NCBI GenBank assembly: GCA_025642075.2
Contig: JAODUO010000430.1
Span: 1 to 64,000, forward strand
Length of the DNA: 64,000 nucleotides
Reading direction: 5' to 3'
Source: Ridgeia piscesae
Lineage: Eukaryota > Annelida > Polychaeta > Sabellida > Siboglinidae
Positions 14,065 through 25,600 of this stretch are shown here, piece after piece. Position 1 is the stretch's first letter; each line of letters opens with the position of its first letter. The position numbers and the translations under genes were made by a program. The notes beneath the pieces are model-generated. The model did no database searches, was not told the origin of the DNA, and worked only from the letters and a program-made list of their open reading frames with translations.

Positions 14065-14390
14065 CTTCACTTCACTTCACTTCAATTCAATTCAATTCAA
14101 TTCAATTCAATTCAATTCAATTCAATTCAATTCAATTCAATTCAATTCAATTCAATTCAATTCAATTCAATTCAATTCAATTCAATTCAATTCAATTCAA
14201 TTCAATTCAATTCAATTCAATTCATTCATCAATTCAATTCAATTCAATTCAATTCAATTCAATTCAATTCAATTCAATTCAATTCAATTCAATTCAATTC
14301 AATTCAATTCAATTCAATTCAATTCAATTCAATTCAATTCAATTCAATTCAATTCAATTCAATTCAATTCAATTCAATTCAATTCAATTT
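14065..14390. repeat. (TTCAA)n array at the 3' end of a LINE
   Basis: About 65 copies of the pentamer TTCAA with one slip near 14221. It directly abuts the 3' end of the minus-strand LINE, next to its AATAAA (CTTTATTTCAGACTG on the plus strand). It is therefore probably the expanded tail repeat of that LINE. The duplicate LINE end at 29970 has only about ten bases of it. Confidence 0.93.
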
Positions 14391-15036
14391 CTTTATTTCA
14401 GACTGTCATACAGACGTCCACATTAACATTAAAATATACACGTGAATAGAAAATATAAAGGTATTGCACAAGGTAAATAGAAGAAATAACATTGCACAAT
14501 GGTACATTCAATCAAAAACTATTATGTATATACAACATTTTAATCCAATATCGTCTTATCCTGGATTGCCATTTTATATCACTGTTGATAATTGCAATTA
14601 CCAACTTATTATGAGAGTCACAGAGTGTCCGCATGAATTTACAGACAAGGTTTCTAATTACAGCTTTACTATATGTTACATGGTATTCTACAAATATGGT
14701 GGAAGCACTCCAATATTTAGGCTGATTTATCAATAAGCGAAACACATTATTGTAAGCAACATGAAGTTTATGTATACTTGCTACTGTGTAATTGCACCAC
14801 AGCTGAGTAGTATACATAGGAGAGCAGAAAGTATTCAGCAAAATGAGCTTCACTTCATTAATTGTTCTTAATATCATGATTTAGCCCATAGAGTCCACAT
14901 ACCTGCATCAGTTCACACAGTTCTGATACAGATGGAGACATAATTACAAAGTCATCATAATGCATAAAATGGTTGATAGTTGTAGTACATATTACACACC
15001 CTGTGTTACATTTGTTTAAAGCTATGGTTAGATCAT

Positions 15037-15096
<60 letters not shown>

Positions 15097-16570
15097 GGTA
15101 TGGTGAGAGTATACCACCTTGCCTGACACCATTTTTAACACCAAAATGTTCCGACAATTTGCCTGACCTTCTTATACACATAGTCTGATTCGAATACCAA
15201 TATATAAGAAGTCAAATAATATATACAGGTACTCCCCTCTCAATCACCATTTTAAATAAGATAGAATGTTTCACAGACTTTAGAAGCATCTAAAAACATG
15301 TCAACATAGACCCATTTAGACTCCTATGCCTGTCAATAACTTCCTTTAAGAGATAAATACACAAGTCTGTCCCGTGTTTTTTTTAAATCGAAACTGATTG
15401 GACTTGTTGACAGCGTAACTGACATTCTGTCTAACAATATGTTTTCAACAATTTTTGACACAATACTAACTAACGCAATAGGTCTATAATTGTCTTTGCT
15501 GTTAATCTCGCCACATTTATCTTTGATAATAGGAACCAGCACAACAGATAACAAAGAACTAGGTAACAATCCACGTACAAAAATCCAGTTATTCAGATAG
15601 CAAGTAAAGGAACAATGCGCTGATTACAATGTTTAAGGTGTTCAGCATATATACCATCCATACCACAAGTCTTATTTATATCTAGGCATTTAATAGCATT
15701 TTCAACTTCGCTAATTTCCACACCTGTATCATTTGTATATTTGACATCACATTTTATCTGTTGAACGTCTATATTCCTTATATAATTAAAAAGCTGTTAA
15801 AAATGAAACCGCCACAATTCAGTTATTTCATCAATACCAGTAACATCTTCAATACTATTAGGTAAAGGTATATTACAGTTGTTTACCTGGCGTATCTCTT
15901 TCCAGAAGTCATCTGGCCGACTCTGCGACAGCGTATTTGCCAATGAATCATTTCTTAGTTGGCATTCATGATTTTTAAGAAAACATATTGCGTATTTAAA
16001 CCTTGCCCTTGATGTCTTCAAGATCAAATACAGGACCATGTTTTGGTTTACCACCATCAATCCACATTATAATGCATTCTCTGGCAGCAGCATGGAGATC
16101 TCTGGCATTGTCATTCCTGCCAGGTCTACGTTTGTATGGTTTTGTCCTACCCGGCCGACTCACCAGTTCATCACTTGCACTTTTCATAGATTCAATGATA
16201 TTAACATAAAATTGATATATCGCAGATATATGTGCACCATCTATACAGTTTACATTATTACATATAAAAGCATCATATGGAATGTTTACATTTTTAAGGT
16301 TAAACTTTGTTGCCTCAGCATAATCATTAATACAGTCATCACTACCTCTATCCCAGCTGATTCCGTTACACTCATGTGTTAATAAACCCTCAAACTGAGG
16401 CACTAGCTCCAGGGAAACATCGATATATATCGGAATGTGGTCTGACGTACAAAACCTATACAACACATCCATATTTTGAATAACATTGTGACCATCACTG
16501 GTGGAATCACAGTGTCACTTCTTTTTGCAATCACTAAAATCGTATGTCATTTCTGTTCAATATAAAATCA
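14390..16570 (-). mobile_element. 5'-truncated non-LTR retrotransposon (EN end plus RT)
   Basis: Read on the minus strand. The end of the AP endonuclease domain (CTSDHIPIYIDVSL) lies near 16440, an RT block with DNYRPIALVSIVSKIVENIL near 15490, and the RT core GVRQGGILSPYLFNIY and HYDDFVIMSPS near 15130 and 14935. Stops and frame changes separate the blocks, so the copy is dead. The 5' part of the endonuclease and any ORF1 are missing. The 3' end carries AATAAA and the TTCAA-type tail. The clade is not certain. Confidence 0.85.
15037..15092. repeat. (AT)n grown inside the RT reading frame
   Basis: The RT motif reads LFNIY, then about 16 alternating I and Y residues, then MDDLTIAL. The AT run sits between LFNIY and MDDL, which are adjacent in related RTs. 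Confidence 0.8.
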
Positions 16571-16589
16571 GTTACATTTTATCATTATT

Positions 16590-18000
16590 AAGAAGACGGG
16601 ACTAAATCAAATTGTTTTGCAAAGCTATCGACCGGTCTCAAATCTGACATTTGTATCGAAAGTCTTGAGCGCGTTGTTGCAAGGCAACATGACGATTACA
16701 TACAATGTAACAATCTGCACAGTTTATGTCTGCATATCGACAACAACACTCCACGGAGACGGCTTTACTGCAAGTTCATAGTGACATTCTTTGTGCAGTC
16801 GACTGAGGGCTCGTTGTTGTGGTAGCAACGTTCGATTTGACCTCAGCCTTTGACAGAATTGATAACAACATCCTGATGAGTAGATTGATTCGTTGATTTG
16901 GTGGGACAGGAGCTTCCCTCGAGAGGCTCAGATTGTACTTGTCCGCATGGCGTATTGGTAGCGACAAATCTTCACCAATGCCTGTGCCGTTTGGCGATAT
17001 CACCAAGAAATTCGGAGTGAATTCTCATGTTTTATGCAGACGACACGCAACTTTGCGTTTCATGTTTTCCTGGTGGAGATGAACGGGTGGTGTCAATAGG
17101 CAATCTGTGCCTTTGTCTTGAGGATATACGGGGTTGCGGGCCAATTTACTTAAGCTGAATGACCAACAGACGGATGTTGTAGTGTGCGGCACCAAACACA
17201 ATTTGCCACTGACGAAGGACATCCGCCTAACAATTTGCGATGCTACCTTGAGAACATCCTCTATTGTTCGTAATCGTGTCGTTATATTCGACCCATTCCT
17301 CAACATGGAGAAGCCATGTTAGTGTCATCTGCCGAACAGCGTACATGCAGCTTCACAACATCAATCGTATCAGACGTTATCTCAACACAGATAAAATCAT
17401 TACTCCAGGCCTTTGTCATGTCCAGATTGGATTACATAAAGTGCTGCTTGCTTGACTGCCACAGGAGCATGTGACTAAAATGCAACGCTTTCAAAACATG
17501 GCTTCACAACATCAGTCGTATAAGACATTACCTCAACACAGATAAAATCATTACTCCAGGCCTTTGTCATGTCCAGATTGGATTACATAATGTGTTGCTT
17601 GCTTGACTGCCACAGGAGCATTCAAAACATGGCTTCACGAATCGTAACCTTCACACCTCTTCGTGGTCACATATCCCCCGTCTGAAAGAAATGCACTGGC
17701 TACCTAAAGAAATGTCGAATGGAATTTTAGATTCGTATGCACGTGTATCGATGTCTGGATGGCACTGCATTATTGTCCCAACAATATCTGTTAGAAGTGC
17801 GCAAAAAAGCTTGTCAGTTTTTGTGATGGGTCCTTGAACGCGATCGGACCTCGATTGTGGATTTCGCTGCCGATTCATATCAAGTGTAATGGAACTCTAC
17901 ACATTTTGAAACATACTTTAAATACACGTATGCTCACAGTAGAATACCGCTGACATTTCACTTTCTTTGAGTCTTTACTGCTCGACTGGTAGTTTATTTA
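16590..18000 (+). mobile_element. Degenerate LINE reverse transcriptase fragment
   Basis: Plus-strand translation in shifting frames gives RT pieces: SAYRQQHSTETALLQVHSD near 16730, FDLTSAFDRIDNNILMSRL near 16830, and a C-terminal part near 17400-17800 (LDYIKCCLLDC; NMASRIVTFTP). A tandem duplication of roughly 150 bp sits at about 17345-17640. The many frameshifts show an old, inactive copy. It lies tail-away from the minus-strand LINE at 14390-16570. Confidence 0.7.
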
Positions 18001-19260
18001 TCTACACACTGTTGCATATGTAAATATTCTAATGTTTATATACAATTGCATTTATTTATTTTATTTTAATGAATTTATTTAAATGACTTGATTGTTTTTA
18101 TAAGTATTGTAACAAAAAGTATTATACCTTTGGTTTTTATATTTATTGTCCTTAGGTATTGAATGTTTTGGTTTTATTGTTGCATATCACGTTGCGAATT
18201 TTATTGGAAACTTAGCTTAACGAATGAGCGTCTGCCCGTTCTAAATAGTGGTAAGCACTTAGTGAGTGCGTCGTTTCTCGCTTTTACAAATATAAGCTCT
18301 ATGTTTCAGGGCAAATCATTTCCGTCCTAGTTGTGATAAAGCCATTGAGTAATACCATTCATGTCAAGACGATTGTTAAACAATTATTGCTTACTTTTAT
18401 AATTTACAATATCGGCTAAAAATGTAGATTTTATTTTAAGATGTTTCCGACACTATCAAAACTACTTGCATAAATAGTTGACAAATTCGATATGTTAAGA
18501 TGAAAATATTCGTCTCAGTGATTCAGACTACTCATGACAAACATGTGTCAGTAACTCCTTGCCTTTAATCTGTCCAAGGCTACACCAGGTGTGTATTTCA
18601 GATAAATAAAGTATCCCACGCAGGGAAGTGGAAATTAAATGTGAACGCACCGAGTTAATGATCTGTATTTTATTACAAACCTCCACACAGGCATTGTACG
18701 TAACAGTCACAACAACGATATATCATTGTCTGTGTCTAGGGGGTGGGCGTGTGTGTGATAGGCGGAATGTGCGTGTACAATCATTCGAGTGTGTGTTCGT
18801 ATGTGTATGCGTGGTTGTGTCTGCATATATGTGTATGTGCGTCACGTATGGCCGAATCTATTTTAATGTGAAATGTGTATGTTGTATTATTGTATTCCAA
18901 CAAGTTTCATTCAAAATTCTTCTCGCATCCATATTGATTTCTACGTCATGAAAGCCTCCTTTCAACTTGGTGTTGTATGGGCCTTACAAGTTAATTACTT
19001 AATTAATTAACTAAGTAAGTAAGTAAGTACGTAAGTAAGAAAGTATGTAAATAAGTAAATAATTAACAATTTTAACACTTCTATAGCGACTGTATCCTTC
19101 AATATTCAAGCTCAGAAGCCCAACAAACACGATTATTTAACGTAATCACAAATGGAGTCACGCGAAAATTGAAAAAAAGAAAACAATATTTTTAGAGCAA
19201 TCATCCTGGTTCTGAATACTATGTTTATATGGCAAGTTATGTCGGGGCATAAAGTGAGAC
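18000..19260. other. Spacer duplicated at 42547-43620
   Basis: AT-rich sequence with no gene. 18210-19060 is similar to 42560-43400 (shared stretches such as TGTCCAAGGCTACACCAGGT and GGCATTGTACGTAACAGTCA), so it belongs to the segmental duplications of the locus. A GTAA/AGTA tetramer run is at 19015-19060. Confidence 0.6.
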
Positions 19261-19269
19261 GTCCACATA

Positions 19270-19560
19270 TTCGCTGACGTCATTATCATCATCATTATGC
19301 AGCCAGAGTGACCAATGGTGGGCGAAGGCCTCAGCATGTTGCTTCCACATCTGCCTATCTTGCGTTATACTCAGCCAGTTGGAACCCTTCCAGTAGTCGT
19401 CTAGTTCGTCTGTCCATCGTCTTGCCAGCCTTCCTCCAGGTCTTTTCCTTTCGCAGGGTTTCCAAGTGGCGATACGCAGTGTCCATCGTTATTTCGTATT
19501 CTTCTGATGTGCCTAATCAAATCCTTTGACGCCCTTCCTCCCTTCCTCCGCAACAGGCAA
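19270..19560 (-). mobile_element. RTE-like LINE 3' remnant
   Basis: On the minus strand it reads like the C-terminal region of RTE/BovB-type elements: RRIRNNDGHCVSPLGNPA, then GGRLARRWTDELDDYW, then WKQHAEAFAHHWSLW, across frames. A second copy is at 37330-37700 (minus), and a shorter piece at 43510-43640. Confidence 0.6.
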
Positions 19561-19599
19561 TCAAAACCCTTCTTCCTCCGCAACAGCCAATCAAAACCC

Positions 19600-19985
19600 T
19601 TCCTCCACACCTCCCTCCTCCCTGCCCTCCTCCCTCCTCCTCCTCCCCTCCTCCCCTCCTCCCCTCCTCCCCTCCTCCCCTCCTCCCCTCCTCCCCTTCC
19701 CCCTCCTCCCCTCCTCCCCTCCTGCCCTCCTCCCCTCCCCCTCCTCCCTCTCCCCTCCTCCCTCCTCCCTCCTCCCCTCCTGCCCTCCTCCCCTCCTCCC
19801 TCCTCCTCCCTCCCTCCCCCTCCTCCCTCCTCCCCTTCCTCCCCTCCTCTCACCTTCCCTTCCTCTCCTCCCCTTCCTCCCTCCTCCCCTCCCTAGCCCT
19901 CCTCCCCTCCTCCCCTCCTCCCCTCCCTCCTCCTCCTCCCCTCCTCCCCTCCTCCCCTCCTCCCCTCCTCCCCACCTCCCATCCT
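19600..19985. repeat. CTCC-rich polypyrimidine tract
   Basis: About 390 bp of CCTCCC/CTCC repeats, almost purely pyrimidine on the plus strand. The minus strand is rich in GGG and GGAGG runs, able in principle to form triplex or G-quadruplex structure. No coding meaning is seen in the proline/leucine/serine-rich frames. Confidence 0.9.
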
Positions 19986-19989
19986 CCTT

Positions 19990-20300
19990 TTCTCCCCTAT
20001 CCCAAGCCCACGTATCTGGTCTTGGCGGAAACGGATAAGATTCTTCAATGAACTGTCGGAGTCAAATGACGGGGACCGTCGAACGACTGTCCTTATCACA
20101 CCTTTGACGCTCCGCTCACATTATGTCCTATGCGTAGGTTGTGGATCGCTTACACTCTCGGACACGTTTGTGATGATGATGACGTCGAAGTCGCCGTAAT
20201 GTGCGTGAATTACGGTACTTAATGTTAGTTCCCTATGATCATTGCTTGCCGGTATGATAGGGTCATCCAACGCTTGTCCTTGAGATAGTTGAATTAACTA
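19990..20300 (-). promoter_or_regulatory. Orphan inverted promoter copy (dead)
   Basis: The reverse complement of the gene-family promoter and leader. It has the GATCCACAACCTACGCA box, the GGACAGTCGTTCG motif and a leader ending CCAAGACCAG. It reads GTGTGATAAGGACAG where copy 2 has GTGTGGGTATATAAGGACAG, so the TATA box is missing, and the donor is ATACGTG instead of GTACGTG. It points away from copy 2. Confidence 0.7.
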
Positions 20301-20559
20301 ATTTTATTTCTGTCTGGTATTCTCCGAAGGTATATCAAATAATGTAACGTTTAATTGTAGGTGGCCTACAAAAAACACCAGTTTATAATAATAAATTAAT
20401 CCTTTTAGATGCAACAAACAAACAGCAACGAAACAAACAGTCAATGCTAAACATAGTGATTCTTGCACGACTATATGTATGCTACTCGGATATCTCTTGT
20501 GACTTAGTAAAGCTCTCAACACATGACTTAGCAATATATACGGCAATCTTAGAAACAGA

Positions 20560-20890
20560 ATAAGATAGAAATACAACGAGAACAACACGATGACACGACC
20601 TAATCAGACTAAGCTGGAAATACAAAGAGAACAATACAATGACACGACCTAATAATATTAAGATGGAAATGCAACGAGAACAACACAATGACACGACCTA
20701 ATAATATTAAGATGGACATACAACGACATCAACACAATGACACGACCTAATAAGAATAAGATGGAATTATAACGAGAACAACACAATGAAACGACTTAAT
20801 AAGATTAAGATGGGATTACAACGAGAACAACACAATGACACGATCTAATACGATTAAAATGGAAATACAACGGCACAATGACACGACCTC
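20560..20890. repeat. About 60-bp tandem repeat, roughly 6 copies
   Basis: The unit contains GAACAACACAATGACACGAC followed by CTAATAAGATTAAGATGGAA with substitutions. Single versions of the unit sit at the outer ends of the palindrome at 37980 and 39330. Confidence 0.85.
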
Positions 20891-20899
20891 ATAAAGGTA

Positions 20900-21830
20900 T
20901 GTTTTTAAGTCAGGTAAGGCCTTCAAGGTAAACATCAAGTAGTCAACTGGTTTTATTTACGCTAAGGCCATTTTATTTCCGTAGGAATAATGCAAACTTG
21001 ATTGCGGAGTATTAGTTGTAATGTCATTTTATAGAGCGATTGAGTCGCCTGGTAGCATAGCTGTTCATAGTTGAACTGTGTATCTTGCCATAATAACAAA
21101 ATCACAGTTAACAGCCTTGATAACCTCGCAAATGTATCCGGATTTGAACATTACATATTAAAATAAAAAATATGTATATTAATTTGACGTTTTTCTTGAC
21201 TACACAATGTAAGCAATATGACGTCACACAAAACCAACAATCTGATAGGTGAAATAATACAATTAGGGTAAGGTATTTTGTTGACAAAAGTCTCTTCTGT
21301 CTATTCTTCTTCTCTCGATAATCCACGGGCTTATCGCGCGGTAGACTGCCTGCGTCTCATGTCATCATAATTAATCTGAGTAGTTGTTTAAAATACTATT
21401 TAAACTGGACAGGAGCATGAACTACATTATGTACAATAATATTAATAATAATATTATTAGATCGTTAGCGCTGTATTGTTCTGGTTGTTTTTCCGTTTTG
21501 GTCAGTTTCTGAGGTTGCACATATATGGACAAACTCTTTGTTACATTGTAAAACATTAAGACATAATTATTATATTATTTATTTTTAGATGATTATATTA
21601 AGAAATAATATAGAAAGCATAGTGCCGTTCATCTGGACAGAATACATATTTCAGAATAATTTACATGTATTAGTCGTACGCAATGTTATTTAGGCCTCCT
21701 CTAAACACATACTATACACAATTTTGTTTTCCATGTGTAACAACCAGTGTTAGTAGAATTTAGTCCAACTACGTCAAGCACAAGCATAACATGAGCTTAA
21801 TCACGATAAGCAATGACCGTTAGGAACTAA
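20900..21830. other. 5' flank of copy 2, no gene
   Basis: 20940-21260 resembles 40660-41340 and, inverted, 39590-40260 (shared ATGACGTCACACAAAACCAA). 21540-21660 resembles 44260-44400 upstream of copy 3. Only short open frames are present. Confidence 0.6.
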
Positions 21831-21958
21831 CATTAAAACACTTAAATCACACACATTATGGCGACTTTGTCGTCACCATCGTCACAAACGTGTGCGAATG
21901 TAAGCGATCCACAACCTACGCACAGTAAGTGATGTGGGCGGCGTGTTACATGTGTGGG

Positions 21959-21995
21959 TATATAAGGACAGTCGTTCGGCGGTATCCGTCATTCG
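21959..21995 (+). promoter_or_regulatory. TATA promoter of gene copy 2
   Basis: TATATAAGG at 21959-21967, initiator-like TCATTC with the likely start A at 21991, spacing 32 bp. The upstream GATCCACAACCTACGCA box at about 21906 is shared with all orphan promoters. Confidence 0.7.
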
Positions 21996-22043
21996 ACTTC
22001 GACAGTTCATAGAAGAATCTTATCCGTCGTCAGCCAAGACCAG
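21991..22043 (+). other. Non-coding exon 1 of gene copy 2
   Basis: The leader ends CCAAGACCAG before the donor GTACGTG at 22044. It is very similar to the leader of copy 3 and less similar to that of copy 1. The next exon starts at 22222 after ACATTCAG. Confidence 0.65.
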
Positions 22044-22230
22044 GTACGTGAAAGTGGCGTAATTGTATTTAATTCGTTTCACTGATATTTAAATAAAAGC
22101 AAGTAACTTCTCATGTTCTAAATACTAACGGATGTTGAATATACATAAAGGTTTCTCTATAAGGTTTTTCTGTTAGCACTTTATGGTTTCATATTGCCAT
22201 TTGTCATTTTATTACATTCAGGATATCAAC

Positions 22231-22629
22231 ATGAAGGGATCATTCCTCGTCGCCGTCTTATCCGTGATGGTTCTCCGGGCCGGTAAGTGAGCATTGATAC
22301 ATTCGTATTTGTGGTAATATGACGAAATATCGTATTTATGGTAAAATGACACGAATTAGTCGTCAAACAAAGAGGGTGACATTAAAAAAAATGTACAATG
22401 TTCAACTATTATTAGGTATTTTGCAATAAATATTATTGCGGTAGATTACCATTTGATACTAACGTAACTCGATAAACAGACATTCGCTTTATCATTTATG
22501 TATGTCTGTGTTCGTAGTTGTCGGCCTTTGTTTATGCACATGTGTGTCTGGTTGTGTGTGTGAGTGTGTGTGTGTGTTGTGTGTGTGTGTTGTGTGGTGT
22601 GTTGTGTTGTGTGTGTTGTGTGTTGTGTG

Positions 22630-22672
<43 letters not shown>

Positions 22673-25600
22673 GTGTGTGTGTTGTGTTGTGTGTGTATGT
22701 GTGTATGTGTGTATGTGTTATGTGTGTGTGTGTTGTGTGTATGTGTGTGTGTGTATGTGTGTATGTGTGTATGTGTGTATGTGTGTATGTGTGTATGTGT
22801 GTATGTGTGTATGGTGTATGTGTGTATGTGTGTATGTGTGTATGTGTGTGTGTATGTGTGTATGTGTGTATGTGTGTATGTGTGTATGTGTGTATGTGTG
22901 TATGTGTGTATGTGTGTATGTGTGTATGTGTGTATGTGTGTATGTGTGTGTATGTGTGTATGGTGTATGTGTGTATGATGTGTGTATGTGTGTATGTGTG
23001 TATGTATGTGTGATGTGTGTTGTGTATGTGTATGTGTATGTGTGTGTATGTGATGTGTAGTGTATGTGTGTATGTGTGTGTGTATGTGTATGTGTATGTG
23101 TGTATGTAGTGTGTATGTGTGTATGTGTGTGTATTGTGTGTATGTATGTGTGTATGTGTGTGTATGTGTGTGTATGTATGTATGTTGTATTGTGTATGTG
23201 TGTGTATGTATGTGTGTATGTGTGTATGTGTGTATGTGTGTATGTGTGTATGTGTGTGTGATGTGTGTTTGTGTATGTGTATTGTGTATGTGTGTGTATG
23301 TGTGTGTATGTGTGTGTATGTGTGTGTGTATGTCGTGTGTGTACGTGTGTGTACGTGTGCTCGGAAGTACTCAACGCTGTATCCTCTTCTTTCAGCCGCC
23401 GATTTCGGGCCGTGGTCGTCATGGGGAGACTGTATGTGCGATCTGAAGAGTTACAGAAGCCGTGTTTGCGAGTCGGAGCCTTGTGTGGGCGACTACGTGG
23501 AGAGCGAAGACTGCGCCTGTGTCCCTTTGAACGCTGCAGGTATGTTACACTTATATCATATCAGGTTTTGAAAATAAAATAATAAGACGGAAAGACAGTC
23601 GTATACATATAACAATATCTGGGAAACATCTAGCATTTAATTATCAACATATCTGTCGAAGTAATGTACGTGACATATGTCCGAATTATCATTAACATAA
23701 AATATGTGTTAGCGAATATACTGTATAGTATCCGTTTTAATTCAACTTGATAATGTTGCGATTATTTCTCCATTCGCGGTGTAGTTGACTGTCCGATGGT
23801 GTCCGGCGCCGACAGCGTCTACGGCCTGCTGGGTGACCCGTGCAACTGTCAGAACTACTACCAGTGCGAATACAACACAACGACGGAACAGTTCATCGCC
23901 ATCCAGCGAAGCTGCAACCCGTGTGAGATTTGGGATCAGGAAGTCCTCACCTGTGTCAGGGATGAGAGCAAGGGAGACTGCACTTTCTTCCCCACTACCC
24001 AGGGAATTGGTGAGTTTGAGGAACCGTCGTAATATCTCTGCTCTCTCAATTACTAGACGATATTGCCAAAGAAGAACAGTTTGGGGATTTCTGACTTTAT
24101 TACCAGCGTGTTGCTATATTATACATATGTGTTTATTTTTTATCCTAATGAAACGAAAAATGGCCAACTATATTTTAATTGTGATATAATGAATGGGTTG
24201 GCTGCCACGAGAGCGACCAAAATGGTCCTAGTGACAGTCCCTCGACCATTTGTTATCTTATCTACATTAACACAAATTATATTTTCTTATAATTACATTC
24301 ATGTTGTTTTCAACTCAACTTCGTGTCATGTTACTGCTTTGACGAAATATTATTTGATAATTTAAACTGTAGGTAATTTTGCTTGAGCATTGCTTTTGTA
24401 TTGCTGTATGTACTGGGTCAATAAACATTTCCGATTCCGATTCCAATTCCGATTGTTATTAAAATAGACACACAGTAGCATGCAATCCAACCACTATAAA
24501 CGATAATAACAACGACATTTAAATATGTATTGTATTAATTGTTGGTATATAAAATGATGTTTAATTTTTTTGATTCTTGGTTGTAACTTAGCGTGCTTTC
24601 CAACAATGCATTGAGCTGCTCCTACTGCTCCTTACAGGCGAGTGCCCACTGGGAGAAGCCGACAACCCCGCACAGTTCATTCTGGGCAATGAGACCATGG
24701 ACTGTGCACCAGGCACTACTTTCAACCTCACTCTGTGCACATGTATCAGAATTGTACCATGTAAGTATTGCTGGTTATCTAAATGTGTGGTTCTACCTAC
24801 GGAACAACAGCCCTGTGTATCCCTGTTGTCAAAATACTGATTTACACAAACCACTGGGTGGACTTGAATGTGGTTTACCAGAAAGTATAATTGTAATCGA
24901 AATTTCGATATGTCATTTGATTCACAAGGATACATGATGCTTTGATTATTTTAATTCTCGAAACAAATATGTTTAGATAAGTCTTTAAAATTAATGTTGT
25001 ATATTTCTATACTAGAAACCATAACAATTCATCATACGCCGATCAAAATATGTTGTGATTAAGATATACGTTTAGTTGTACTCATAATTCTCAAGCCTAG
25101 TTACTGTAAACAAATCAAAACAAAATTGCAATGTAGTTGCATTAAGTGGTAAGGCTTGGTATCATTTATTTAATGTGCTACACGGCTAAAACGAGAAGAT
25201 ATCTGACTTCTCAGCTCGATAGATATAATCGGATATCCGACGACGTAGAGTTAAATGCAAGTGATGTGTATATTTTTTGGTAGATGTAACAGAGATGGTT
25301 GAGATCGCCAGTGTGATGTTCGAAGATGAAACAACAATCACGGCCTCAAAGGGTCTGTGGCTCTTCAACCAGAACGTCGAGCTCACCAGCGATGGTTGTA
25401 TGTCTGGCAAGTGCGGCTTCTTCAACAGCACCGCCGAGTCCAAGTTGGAACTCGCCTACTTCAGCAACGCCCTCGACCGCTTCGAGCAGTTCTCCGTGAG
25501 ACTCTTCTTCAAGAGATCGGCTGGTGTCTCTGGCGAACGGTCTCTGGTCGACAACTCCGAGTGCACCATTGACGGATCCGTCGTTGGCAAGTCTGCTGCT

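Noticed and set aside
19507..20038. Pro/Leu/Ser-rich open frames of 129-170 codons
   Set aside because: Low-complexity CTCC pyrimidine tract with open frames in several phases and no start context or splice evidence.
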